Assembly: GCA_965206015.1 (NCBI GenBank)
Contig: CBDBIW010000016.1
Location: 496,001 to 560,000 of the forward strand
Source of the DNA: JAJCYL01 sp965206015
Lineage (GTDB): Bacteria > Bacteroidota > Bacteroidia > Cytophagales > Cyclobacteriaceae
Direction: 5' to 3'
Length of the DNA: 64,000 nucleotides
Position 1 is the first letter of the stretch, and every line of letters begins with the position of its first letter. Both the position numbers and the translations under genes were made by a program. The notes beneath the pieces were generated by a model. It was not told the origin of the DNA and searched no databases. It saw only the letters and a list, made by a program, of their open reading frames with translations. Positions 54,261 to 62,893 of this stretch are shown piece by piece.

Positions 54261-55256
54261 ATGACCATAGCTGATGCAGCAGATGCGGATATTAAAAAGG
54301 AGCATCAGGAAAAAATAAGAAACGTTTTTTCAGAGGTAGGAAAAGTTGTTGTTGGTCAGGAATATATGATCAATCGGTTGTTGATTGGTCTATTTACTCA
54401 AGGTCACGTATTGCTCGAAGGAGTTCCCGGACTGGCAAAAACACTAACGGTCAATACACTTTCGGAAGCACTTCATCTTGATTTTAGAAGAATACAGTTT
54501 ACTCCGGATTTGTTGCCAGCCGATTTAGTGGGGACCATGATTTATAATCAGAAGTCGGCAAAATTTGAAGTGAAAAGAGGCCCAATATTCGCAAATATCA
54601 TCTTAGCGGATGAAGTGAACCGTTCACCGGCAAAAGTACAATCAGCCCTACTTGAAGCCATGCAGGAGAAGCAGGTGACTATCGGAGAAACGACCTACTC
54701 ACTGGACCGGCCATTTTTGGTAATGGCTACTCAAAATCCCGTTGAGCACGAAGGTACGTATCCATTGCCAGAAGCTCAGGTTGATAGGTTTATGCTAAAA
54801 GTTAATATCGACTATCCGGATAAAGACGATGAATTAGAAATCATGCGTCGAATGTCGAATCTCACCTTTAACAAAAAAGTTAAATCTACCCTTTCAAAAG
54901 AAGACATATTTGCAATTAGAGATGAAATCAATCGAGTGAACGTTTCCGAATCCCTGGAGAAATACATTATTGAATTGGTTTTTGCCACACGAAGTGCAAA
55001 GGAGTATGGCCTAACCGATGAGGCACATTACATTCAATTTGGTGCATCGCCTCGAGCTTCAATTAATCTCAACCTAGCTGCTAAAGCAGTGGCTTTCTTC
55101 GACGGAAGAGACTATGTTCTTCCAGAAGACATTAAGGAGGTTGCTTCAGATGTGTTCAATCATCGCCTCATTCTAAATTATGAAGCTGAGGCTGACGGAA
55201 TCACCACTAGAGATATCATTACTACTTTACTGGGGAAGATCAACATCAACCGATAA
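54261..55256 (+). CDS. MoxR-family AAA+ ATPase
   Basis: 331 aa. Walker A EGVPGLAKT, Walker B IILADEVNRSPAKVQSALLEAMQEKQV, sensor VMATQNPVEHEGTYPLPEAQVDRF, and the C-terminal lid with ASPRASINLNLAAKAVAFF. MoxR proteins act as chaperones with von Willebrand domain proteins (DUF58 / BatA type). In most Bacteroidota DUF58 and Bat genes follow directly; here an IS982 relic lies behind the gene instead, so the usual partners are not in the window. Confidence 0.9.
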   Translation: MTIADAADADIKKEHQEKIRNVFSEVGKVVVGQEYMINRLLIGLFTQGHVLLEGVPGLAKTLTVNTLSEALHLDFRRIQFTPDLLPADLVGTMIYNQKSAKFEVKRGPIFANIILADEVNRSPAKVQSALLEAMQEKQVTIGETTYSLDRPFLVMATQNPVEHEGTYPLPEAQVDRFMLKVNIDYPDKDDELEIMRRMSNLTFNKKVKSTLSKEDIFAIRDEINRVNVSESLEKYIIELVFATRSAKEYGLTDEAHYIQFGASPRASINLNLAAKAVAFFDGRDYVLPEDIKEVASDVFNHRLILNYEAEADGITTRDIITTLLGKININR

Positions 55257-55443
55257 CATAAGTTTCTAACTTCTTAACATTGGGTTAATCTTCTTAACAC
55301 AAAAGGAAGATTGCGCTAATTTCTTTAACAATATCCTAACAGCACCTACCAAAGGGATTAATACTTGGAGCGCACTTTTGCGGCAACAAACAGAATTTGT
55401 AAGCGCATAAATGCTTTTTAAGATGAAAAAATTACTCTCTTTA

Positions 55444-55670
55444 ACCCGTTCTGCTAATTAGGCGATAGCAACTTTCAAGTTATTGATTGATCTGTTGCAA
55501 TCAGGTTTGTTGATCAACGGAACGCCAGTCAAGGCTGTAATTTTAGTCAATATCCTGGTGTTAAATCCCTGAAAAGTTTTAGCGTAATTCCTGCAAATCA
55601 TCAACTGGTCCCAAAGTTGGGAGAAAAGTGTCTCCACTTTTTTTCTTATTTTACTAAATAGTGAATTGTT
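55444..55670 (-). mobile_element. IS982-type element A, right-end fragment
   Basis: The sequence begins ACCCGTTCTGCTAATTA, the A-type end with one change. On the minus strand broken frames give KVETLFSQLWDQLMICRNYAKTFQGFNTRILTKITALT and RSINNLKVAIA, the transposase C-terminus. About 230 bp remain. It lies just past the moxR tail, where the partner genes would be expected. Confidence 0.65.
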
Positions 55671-55698
55671 AATAAGCCATCCTAAGGAAATAAAGGGA

Positions 55699-56415
55699 TC
55701 AATTGATCTCTTTTATCATTTTTCTTAATTCTTCAAGAGTTATCTTAACCTTTTCTAGTTCCAAACTGACAGAGTCTTTTTGAACCTTGTTAACCCTTAG
55801 CCTTTGGGTGAGTTCAATGATTAAAGAATCGTTTTGAACAATTGCTTCCTGATGACCAATTTTCTCCTCTTTTGTTTGAGTTAGTTTTTGATCGAGTTTG
55901 ATATTTTCAGTTGCAAACCTATCAAGAGCTTTCCCGATTTTCTCAGCATGTCTTTCCGTATCAGTTATTTTCCGCTGTAGGTTATTTTTATAATAGTCAG
56001 TTCTAAAGTCAGAAAGCAACCCACTTATTTGCTTATTGTATTTGCTAACGTCCTCACTCGACATGCCATTATCACTGATTGCAGCTTTAATTTTTGCTGT
56101 AAGTGAATCTGGATCTACTACTTCAGAATAGAAAATAATTGGCACTGTCGACTCTCCTTCTTTTGGGGGAATTGTATGTTTGATAACGTCCTTTTTGGTT
56201 TCGTTTCGACTGAATTCTTTGGAATATTTCCACCATGCTTTAAAAATTTCTTTTTTGGTGAAGTCAAGTCGAACAGCATAACCAGCTAACTTGTGGCCAT
56301 CAATGGATAGCGTTTCTTCACTAGCATTGGAATCCACTTTTTGGGCATTGGCTATGTACAGCGGAATCCAACATGCAACGGTTAAGAGATGTTTTTTCAC
56401 GGAATGGTTGAACAT
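55699..56415 (-). CDS. exported coiled-coil protein, unknown
   Basis: 238 aa. A signal peptide (about 1-24), a globular part (SIDGHKLAGYAVRLDFTKKEIFKAWWKYSKEF) and a coiled-coil C-terminal half (about 145-238: IKLDQKLTQTKEEKIGHQEA, KVQKDSVSLELEKVKITLEELRKMI). The pattern suggests a periplasmic or outer-membrane-linked structural protein. No catalytic residues. Neighbours give no clue: an IS relic on one side and an epimerase on the other. Confidence 0.7.
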   Translation of the reverse strand: MFNHSVKKHLLTVACWIPLYIANAQKVDSNASEETLSIDGHKLAGYAVRLDFTKKEIFKAWWKYSKEFSRNETKKDVIKHTIPPKEGESTVPIIFYSEVVDPDSLTAKIKAAISDNGMSSEDVSKYNKQISGLLSDFRTDYYKNNLQRKITDTERHAEKIGKALDRFATENIKLDQKLTQTKEEKIGHQEAIVQNDSLIIELTQRLRVNKVQKDSVSLELEKVKITLEELRKMIKEIN

Positions 56416-56465
56416 TTAAAACAAAACTAAATTTTCATGGTAGTATTATCAAAAGGATTAAATAA

Positions 56466-57362
56466 ATGAAGGTACTTATCTCTGGAGGAACTGGATTGGT
56501 AGGAAGTAGACTTACTACTTTACTTCTTGAAAAAGGTTATGAGGTAGCTCATTTAAGCAGATCAGTGCGACTTGGCCGAGTGCAAACTTTTGAATGGGAT
56601 ATTGAAAACAGCATTTTGAATCTTGACGCAGTTACTGGTGTCGATTACATCATCCATCTGGCTGGTTCTGGAGTTGCGGATGGCCGTTGGACCGCAAAGC
56701 GCAAAAAGGAGATTACCGAGAGTAGGGTCAAATCCAGTGAGTTAATTTTTAAAGTTTTGGCAGAGAATGGTCATGGTGTCAAAGCATTTGTTGCCGCATC
56801 GGCGGTTGGATATTATGGAATGGATACAGGTGACGTATTATGTTCAGAGGATTCTTCAAGAGGGAGGGACTTTCTTTCAGAAGTGGTAGTCGAATGGGAA
56901 GCATCAACATCAAAAATCAGGAAGTTGGGCATTCCTGCCAGCCAGTTAAGAATTGGGGTAGTTCTTGACCCCCACGGCGGAGCACTGGGAAAAATGGAGA
57001 CGCCATTAAAAATGGGCATTGGTTCTCCCCTTGGTTCCGGCAAGCAATGGGTAAGTTGGATTCATATTGACGACTTATGCCGAATGATCATTTACGCCAT
57101 GGAGAATCAACTGAATGATGTGTTCAATGCGGTTGCTCCAAATCCTGTGACTAATAAAGAGCTTACCAAAGCCATGGCTCAAGCACTGGGCAGACCGCTG
57201 TTTATGCCTAATGTTCCATCGCTGGTTCTAAAAGCGTTGTTTGGAGAGATGGCCACAATGATTCTTGGGGGTAATAGGGTCTCAAGTGATAAAATTGAGA
57301 CAGATGGGTTTGAATTTTCATTCCTCTCTATTGAAAGTTCACTGGATAATTTGTACTTATAA
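56466..57362 (+). CDS. NAD-dependent epimerase, TIGR01777 family
   Basis: 298 aa. The N-terminal Rossmann motif ISGGTGLVGSRLTTLL, then IIHLAGSGVADGRWTAKRKKEI, VAASAVGYYGM (catalytic Ser/Tyr region) and LRIGVVLDPHGGALGKM, ending with VNAVAPNPVTNKELTKAMAQAL. This matches YfcH/SDR39U1-like proteins, extended SDRs of unknown substrate. Complete. Confidence 0.9.
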   Translation: MKVLISGGTGLVGSRLTTLLLEKGYEVAHLSRSVRLGRVQTFEWDIENSILNLDAVTGVDYIIHLAGSGVADGRWTAKRKKEITESRVKSSELIFKVLAENGHGVKAFVAASAVGYYGMDTGDVLCSEDSSRGRDFLSEVVVEWEASTSKIRKLGIPASQLRIGVVLDPHGGALGKMETPLKMGIGSPLGSGKQWVSWIHIDDLCRMIIYAMENQLNDVFNAVAPNPVTNKELTKAMAQALGRPLFMPNVPSLVLKALFGEMATMILGGNRVSSDKIETDGFEFSFLSIESSLDNLYL

Positions 57363-57418
57363 AGATATTACGTCGATCCGGACAAGCCGGGGAACATAAG
57401 TGATGGAAGTATAGGGTT

Positions 57419-57452
57419 CGGATAGAGGTACTGTACGGATAGAGGTACTGTA
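57419..57452. repeat. perfect 17-bp tandem duplication
   Basis: CGGATAGAGGTACTGTA occurs twice head to tail, just upstream of the RHS-type remnant. Confidence 0.9.
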
Positions 57453-57785
57453 GAGACTGCCACTGCAGCTGACATTAATGCACTGTCAAATTACAGTGGA
57501 GGTCTGCTCGACCTTGACAACCTCCTCAGTGAGGTCAACGATCTGGATAATGCCGCCAAGGTTGCCAAATGGACAGAATTTAATGCCAATTTGAGAAATC
57601 AGGGAAGCCTCAATGCTGCACTAGTGGCTACTTTCACCCATAATTCCCTAACTGGTATTACCAGTCAAACTGATCCCAATGGATGCACAACTTATTATGA
57701 ATATGATGGGTTTGGTAGGTTGAACAGAGTCAGAGATCATGAGGATAATGTGCTTCAGGAGTATGAGTATGCAGGAGAGTACTGA
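57450..57785 (+). pseudogene. RHS/YD-repeat protein fragment
   Basis: An open frame with no good start reads ADINALSNYSGGLLDLDNLL, then FTHNSLTGITSQTDPNG, TTYYEYDGFGRLNRVRDHEDNVL and ends YEYAGEY TGA. YYEYDGFGRL is the classic YD repeat of RHS proteins. Only one repeat and part of a linker remain, so it is the tail or an internal piece of a much longer polymorphic toxin or cell-wall protein. It ends directly at the cinA stop. Confidence 0.6.
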
Positions 57786-59039
57786 TCAATAATTCTTCAA
57801 AATCTGTATCCGAAGTAGATTGAGAATGATTGTGGCTGTCAATTGTATGTTGAGCAATCGATCAGTTGATAATTGTAATTTCCTTGCTACCGTTCGGTGT
57901 GCATCTGCATAGGCAATCCAAACGGTACCAACTGGTTTTTCTTCAGTGCCACCGCCGGGGCCAGTCACGCCTGTGGTAGATAATCCAATGGAAGTGTTGA
58001 GTTTTTTTCGAACCCCCTCCGCCATTTCTTTAGCCGTTTCTTCACTTACGGCACCATGAGCAATTAATGTAGCTTCCTTAACACCCAGTTGATTCATCTT
58101 AACCTCATTCGAATAGCTGACTATAGTGCCCTGGTAGTATTCTGAACTGCCAGATACCTGTGTCACCAAGTGGGCCAAATAACCTCCGGTACAACTTTCA
58201 GCTGTTGATAACGTCAATCCAAGGTCAAACAATAATTTTCCAACTACTCCTTGTATTTCGTCTTTATCATACCCGAAAATATATTTATCTACCAAGGGCA
58301 AAAGTTTATCAATCTCTTTTTGAACCTGCTTCTGAAGGGCAGATTTACTGTCACCCTTGGCGGTTAACCTCAACCTGACCTGACCCATAGACGGCAGATA
58401 GGCCAACTTGATATTTTCTGGTAAGTTATTTTCCCAATCCTCAATTTGGTCTGATAAGAAAGATTCTCCTATCCCGATGGTGCGAATCATTTTGTGATAG
58501 ATAACCGGAGTATCAAAAAAGTCACACAACTTCGGAATGACCTCCTCTTCCATTATCGTTTTCATTTCCAGTGGCACTCCTGGCATAGAAACGAAAACTT
58601 TGCCTTCTTTTTCAAACCACATACCCTGGGCTGTTCCCATTCGGTTGATGATTTTTGTGCATCTCTCCGGACGCTCTGCCTGTTTGTGATTGACTTCTGA
58701 TAGCTCAAGTCCACGACTTTCAAAGAAGTCTTTCACCTGTGCCAATGCCTCTTTATCAATTTTAAGCGGGGAATTAAAATATTCAGCCAATAAAGCCTTA
58801 GTTAAGTCATCTTTGGTTGGTCCAAGCCCTCCGGTAATTAAAATTATATCCACTCGGGACTCTGCTTCCTTAAAGACAGTTAGTATTTCTTCTCTAACAT
58901 CGCCAACCGTAGTCTTTCTTATGGTCTTGACCCCGGCGAGGCTAAGTTGTTCACTCATCCACCGAGAATTGGTGTCAACTATTTGACCATAGAGAATCTC
59001 ATCACCAATGGTTATTATTTCGGCACAAACATCTTTCAT
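57786..59039 (-). CDS. cinA: CinA family nicotinamide-nucleotide amidohydrolase / competence-damage protein
   Basis: 417 aa, the full two-domain form. The N-terminal MoCF-like domain (about 1-170) has EIITIGDEILYGQIVDTNS and ILITGGLGPTKDDLTK. The C-terminal amidohydrolase domain (about 255-417) has LSTAESCTGGYLAHLVTQVSGSSEYYQGTIVSYSNEVK and TTGVTGPGGGTEEKPVGTVWIAY. By family it deamidates NMN in NAD recycling and hydrolyses ADP-ribose. Confidence 0.93.
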   Translation of the reverse strand: MKDVCAEIITIGDEILYGQIVDTNSRWMSEQLSLAGVKTIRKTTVGDVREEILTVFKEAESRVDIILITGGLGPTKDDLTKALLAEYFNSPLKIDKEALAQVKDFFESRGLELSEVNHKQAERPERCTKIINRMGTAQGMWFEKEGKVFVSMPGVPLEMKTIMEEEVIPKLCDFFDTPVIYHKMIRTIGIGESFLSDQIEDWENNLPENIKLAYLPSMGQVRLRLTAKGDSKSALQKQVQKEIDKLLPLVDKYIFGYDKDEIQGVVGKLLFDLGLTLSTAESCTGGYLAHLVTQVSGSSEYYQGTIVSYSNEVKMNQLGVKEATLIAHGAVSEETAKEMAEGVRKKLNTSIGLSTTGVTGPGGGTEEKPVGTVWIAYADAHRTVARKLQLSTDRLLNIQLTATIILNLLRIQILKNY

Positions 59040-59098
59040 GTTTTATTCGATTTCATTTTTAAAAGTATTATCCCCACTTTTCCATACGATTTAATATA

Positions 59099-59815
59099 AT
59101 GAAAATGAAAAGAACTCTTCTAATTGCAATTATACTGACGATCAGTCAAGCTTGCACTGTTCAGCAGATCAGTCAAACGCTTGATGATTATTTAAAAAAT
59201 GATAAGCTCACATCAGTTGAAGTCACATCAGGATTGCGTGAAGCATTAATTCAAGGAATCACAAAGGGTTCAAACAATGCTTCAAAAAAAGATGGGTACT
59301 TCAAAAATTCGTTGATAAAAATTCCGTTTCCACCTGATGCGATAAAAGTTGCAAATACCTTAAGAGACCTTGGGCTGGGTAGAGAAGTAGACAGGTTTAT
59401 CATTACACTGAACAGGGGTGCCGAGGATGCTGCTAAAAGTGCAAAACCAATTTTTGTCTCTGCCATTAAGCAAATGACTATTCAGGATGCCTGGGGAATA
59501 TTGAAAGGGGAAAATAATGCAGCTACCCAATATCTACAGAAAACCACTTCGGAACCACTTTACAATTCCTTTAAGCCAATAATTAAGAACAGCCTGGAAA
59601 CGGTCAATGCTACAAAATATTATGGCGATTTAGTGAGCCGATACAACCAAGTGCCATTTGTTGACAAGGTTAACCCTGACCTTGACGACTATGCCACTAA
59701 CCTCGCGATGGAAGGGCTTTTTAAATTGGTTGCTAATGAGGAAGCAAATATTAGAAAAAATCCGGTCGCAAGAACCTCCGATTTATTGAAGAAGGTGTTT
59801 GGTTATGAGGACTAA
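59099..59815 (+). CDS. DUF4197 protein, probable lipoprotein
   Basis: 238 aa. The N-terminus has a hydrophobic signal and the lipobox SQAC (Cys at about 19), then the DUF4197 body: EVTSGLREALIQGITKGSNNASKKDGYFKNSLIKIPFPPDA, EVDRFIITLNRGAEDAAKSAKPIF and FVDKVNPDLDDYATNLAMEGLF. The family is conserved in Proteobacteria and Bacteroidota without known function. It is divergent from cinA. Confidence 0.85.
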   Translation: MKMKRTLLIAIILTISQACTVQQISQTLDDYLKNDKLTSVEVTSGLREALIQGITKGSNNASKKDGYFKNSLIKIPFPPDAIKVANTLRDLGLGREVDRFIITLNRGAEDAAKSAKPIFVSAIKQMTIQDAWGILKGENNAATQYLQKTTSEPLYNSFKPIIKNSLETVNATKYYGDLVSRYNQVPFVDKVNPDLDDYATNLAMEGLFKLVANEEANIRKNPVARTSDLLKKVFGYED

Positions 59816-59993
59816 AACTGCCCCTCCCCGATTATCCGTGGTAAGTAGAAGCACTCATTTTAGAAGCCACTAGCAAATTTTTTGGCACTACTATCGGAAT
59901 TGTAAAAATAATCCGCCCTTTAAATTCAACTTCAATGGAATTTGATTTTAGATCATTTGAAGGTAATTTTAAAGTTAACTAAACAACCATTTC

Positions 59994-60557
59994 ATGAAGA
60001 AAGTATCACAATTCATTGCCATTATGTTGGTCCCTGGCATTACGACGTATTGTTCACAACCTCCGGCACAAGACAAAATAGAAGAAGGCCCTAGTTACAA
60101 AATTGCAGAAGGTCATGCCCTCGTTTGGGATGAAGCAATTAAGCAAATTTTAGAATTGGCAGAGGCCATGCCCGAGGAGGGCTACTCTTTCAAACCCCAT
60201 GACAGTGTAATGACTTTTGCAGAGCAACTTGTTCACATCGGGGGATCATCCAATTTCATTGCCAACAAATATCTGATGGATACGGTTCCTCAAAGCCCGG
60301 AGGTCAACTCCGCGGAAATGAGTAAAGCGGAAATTGCCCAATTTGTTGAATCAAGTCTAAAACAGGTAGGCGAAGTGATCAAAAGCATGTCGGACCAACA
60401 ACTCCTTGATGAGCAGGTTGAAAGTTTTTCAGGAAATAAAATGAGCCGATTAGAAGGCTTGTTACTGACCCACGATCACCTGACAAATCATAAAGCGAAA
60501 GCGAATTTGTATGTGAGAATCAGTGGCAACGAGCCTCCGAAATACAGGTACTACTAA
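59994..60557 (+). CDS. DinB-family protein with export signal
   Basis: 187 aa. The N-terminal 20 residues look like a signal, with a Cys at about 20 (TTYC). The four-helix DinB domain follows with metal-site candidates H in GHALVWDEAI and FAEQLVHIGG, and H in LLTHDHLTNHKAKANLYVRISGNEPP. DinB/YfiT proteins are often thiol-dependent transferases or hydrolases; the substrate is unknown. The next gene is convergent. Confidence 0.82.
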   Translation: MKKVSQFIAIMLVPGITTYCSQPPAQDKIEEGPSYKIAEGHALVWDEAIKQILELAEAMPEEGYSFKPHDSVMTFAEQLVHIGGSSNFIANKYLMDTVPQSPEVNSAEMSKAEIAQFVESSLKQVGEVIKSMSDQQLLDEQVESFSGNKMSRLEGLLLTHDHLTNHKAKANLYVRISGNEPPKYRYY

Positions 60558-60607
60558 TATATCAATAATTTGACTGGAAGCTGTTGGATAATCGTCAGGC
60601 AGCTTCC

Positions 60608-61057
60608 TTACTTTACTTTTTCGGCACTATTAATTTCTATCCAATAACCATCAAGGTCCTGAATGTACACTTGCCCTATGCCATCAGCACGAATGGTTAT
60701 TTTATTACCCTCTCCTTCCCAACTGGAATAGGCTATCTTTCTGTTCTTGAGGTTCTCCACAAATCCTTCAAAGTTGTTAGCGGATAAGGCAAAGTGGATT
60801 GACTTTGTCATATAAACAGGGGTGGGATCGCCAACTATTAGGTGAAGTTCAGTTCCATTGCCCATGGATAGCCATCTACGGCCTGGTTTTTCAGTTCGAT
60901 TAACAATTTCTTTCAGGCCTAGTACCTCGGAATAAAAGATAGCACTTTTATCAACATCGGCCACCAGTAGCGCATCATGATTGAAATTGAGGCCAAATGA
61001 CTGGCTGTTAGCATGGGAAACAATCAAAATTAAGATGAATAAACCCGGTATTCTCAT
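60608..61057 (-). CDS. VOC (glyoxalase/bleomycin-resistance) family protein
   Basis: 149 aa with a signal peptide (about 1-18), so exported. Two beta-alpha-beta-beta-beta modules: FNHDALLVADVDKSAIFYSEVLGLKEI and IHFALSANNFEGFVENLKNRKI, ending VYIQDLDGYWIEI with the usual metal-binding Glu. Candidate metal residues are H27 or so and the two Glu. It could be a glyoxalase-like or dioxygenase-like enzyme; the substrate is not readable. Confidence 0.85.
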   Translation of the reverse strand: MRIPGLFILILIVSHANSQSFGLNFNHDALLVADVDKSAIFYSEVLGLKEIVNRTEKPGRRWLSMGNGTELHLIVGDPTPVYMTKSIHFALSANNFEGFVENLKNRKIAYSSWEGEGNKITIRADGIGQVYIQDLDGYWIEINSAEKVK

Positions 61058-61440
61058 AACTTTCTATTTTGGAACTAAACTAAGAAGTATCTGCATACTT
61101 ATCAATGATATTAAATGTCCTCGCATTACTCACTTTGGCCAAAAAAGGATTTAAGAATGTAAAAAATATATTGGGTGTAATGACAACATGGAACAGTGCT
61201 TCGACCCACAATCTTCTATGTAAAAATTTCTTGTTAATATACGACTAACCTTACCCATTCCCATATTGGGGCACCCAAACTCCAGATCTGATGTTGTTTG
61301 AACTACTTATAATTTATATTGATTTGATTATCAGAAAGTTATGAGGAAAATTTAAATTACCTTTGCAAGGAGAAATAATAGAGATTACCGTTTCATGAAC
61401 TCAATTTAACAGCAGACATCATGGGAACAAGAAGAAAATC
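61058..61440. other. non-coding gap with a -7 box
   Basis: No gene seen. TACCTTTG at 61358-61365 exactly fits the Bacteroidota -7 consensus, and AAGGAG follows at 61367. It is probably the old promoter and leader of the GAF-protein relic that follows. Confidence 0.4.
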
Positions 61441-62800
61441 ATAACTACGGACTTTCCATTCGAGAAGAAATTCAGTCTTTCAAATATTATTGGATTTTGG
61501 AAATTGAGGACACAGGAAAAGGGTGCGTTGTCTGACCCCGTAGCTAAGGACATGTTGGCCAAAGTTGATGCCGTTCCAGAACTGCGTGAACCGATAGAGG
61601 ACCCCCAAGATCATAGAAAAAACATTGACACAATTAAGTGGCTATTTGTCCGCTGTGCTTCCCTCAGCCTTGATACATGATCAATTGTTGGCTGTGGTTC
61701 CCTCTTTTAAGATGAAGTTTGTTTATACCACCAAGTCATTCGGCAACTTGGTGCAAGAGATTGGTGGTGTAGAAAATATGGTTGCTTCTACAGATAAGGA
61801 TGAAATGTCCCGAAAGAAAACTATGGCAGCATATCACTCCATTTGTTTTACGGAAACAAATTTCTTGGCTTGTTGAAACTTGGTTCACCCAAAGGGGGCT
61901 CTTAATTCATTTGCCTATAATAAATTGACTGAGGTTTTACCCTTGTTTTCATTGGCGTTGAAACAAAATGCTGATGAGAATGAAGTACAGGCTTTAATTA
62001 GAGAGTCCTGTACTTCAATTCATCCCACAGTTGAGTGGAAGTTTCTTAAAACCGCTAACAATATGCTGGTTCAAATGGAAACAGACGAAATGGTTGATCC
62101 AAAACCTATTGTCTTTAAAAATGGTTCTTCCGCTTTATGGCATTTCTGACATAAGGGCATCATTTACCGGAAGAAATAGATTCATTCAAGCCGATTTAAC
62201 AGAACAATTAAATCTTGCTATTGAAGTTTTAGCGAGGGCTTCAGAATTTAAACCGATGCATGTGCTGGATGAGCTTACTTTCCGATTGGAGAAGTATAAA
62301 AAGTGCCTTAAGACCGGGTTATCATCTGGGGATGAGGTTGAAGTACAGGATTTTCTGTATTTCTCCATTGAGCCACTTTTAAAGAATATAGCTGGAAATT
62401 GCTCTGAGTTTGCTAAGGTTTCTCTTCGGCTTACTGGAAAGCTTTGGGCTCAGAACTGGGAGTTTGTCTATAAGCGGAAGGCGAGCATTTGCAAAAAGCT
62501 TAACCATGATTAATGAGAAGTTTTCTTCTTTCATTGAAAATGAACAAGTAAAAGCTCAAAAAATTTACCCTCATTATTTCGAATAATACGTCACAGATAG
62601 GGTGGAATACAACATTATATTTGGGAGAATCCCTAACTGAAGGGTCCAAACATGATCCCTTCTTTTTGAATAATATGAGATTGTGGCAAACTATAACCAT
62701 GGTTGAAGTTGCAAGAAAGGCTGAGCGTTTAAAACCAAACCTTCCAGTCGAGTTGGATACTACGCATTTGATATTGGTACACAATGTGCCACTTTCAATG
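61441..62800 (+). pseudogene. GAF-domain-type large protein of Bacteroidota, decayed and cut by a MITE
   Basis: Over about 1.36 kb three frames alternate: TDFPFEKKFSLSNIIGFWK, then LSGYLSAVLPSALIHDQLLAVVPSFK, a stop near 61875, NSFAYNKLTEVLPLFSLAL, a stop at 62147, then DIRASFTGRNRFIQADLTEQLNLAIEVLARA, RLEKYKKCLKTGLSSGDEVEVQDFLYF, EQVKAQKIYPHYFE and LTEGSKHDPFFLNNMRLWQTITMVEVARKAERL. These match, in order, a roughly 790-aa Bacteroidota protein annotated as GAF-domain containing. The text stops at LILVHNVPLSM exactly where the MITE begins, so its C-terminal quarter is lost. Confidence 0.65.
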
Positions 62801-62882
62801 ATACACAGAGGAAATCATTTTGTTACTTTTCTTTAGATTTGGGGAGATTAAATGGAATAAATATGCAATTTCCTCTGTGTAT
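62801..62882. repeat. 82-bp MITE-like element with perfect 15-bp inverted ends
   Basis: ATACACAGAGGAAAT (62801-62815) and ATTTCCTCTGTGTAT (62868-62882) are perfect inverted repeats. The middle has no coding capacity but contains TAGATTTG (62834-62841), a match to the -7 promoter box facing the next gene. The right end lies 11 bp before the symporter start codon. A degenerate copy is at 18043-18125. Confidence 0.85.
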
Positions 62883-62893
62883 AAACATCTCCA

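Noticed and set aside
61625..62513. Three separate small hypothetical genes
   Set aside because: Their translations line up in order with one large GAF-type protein interrupted by frameshifts and stops.
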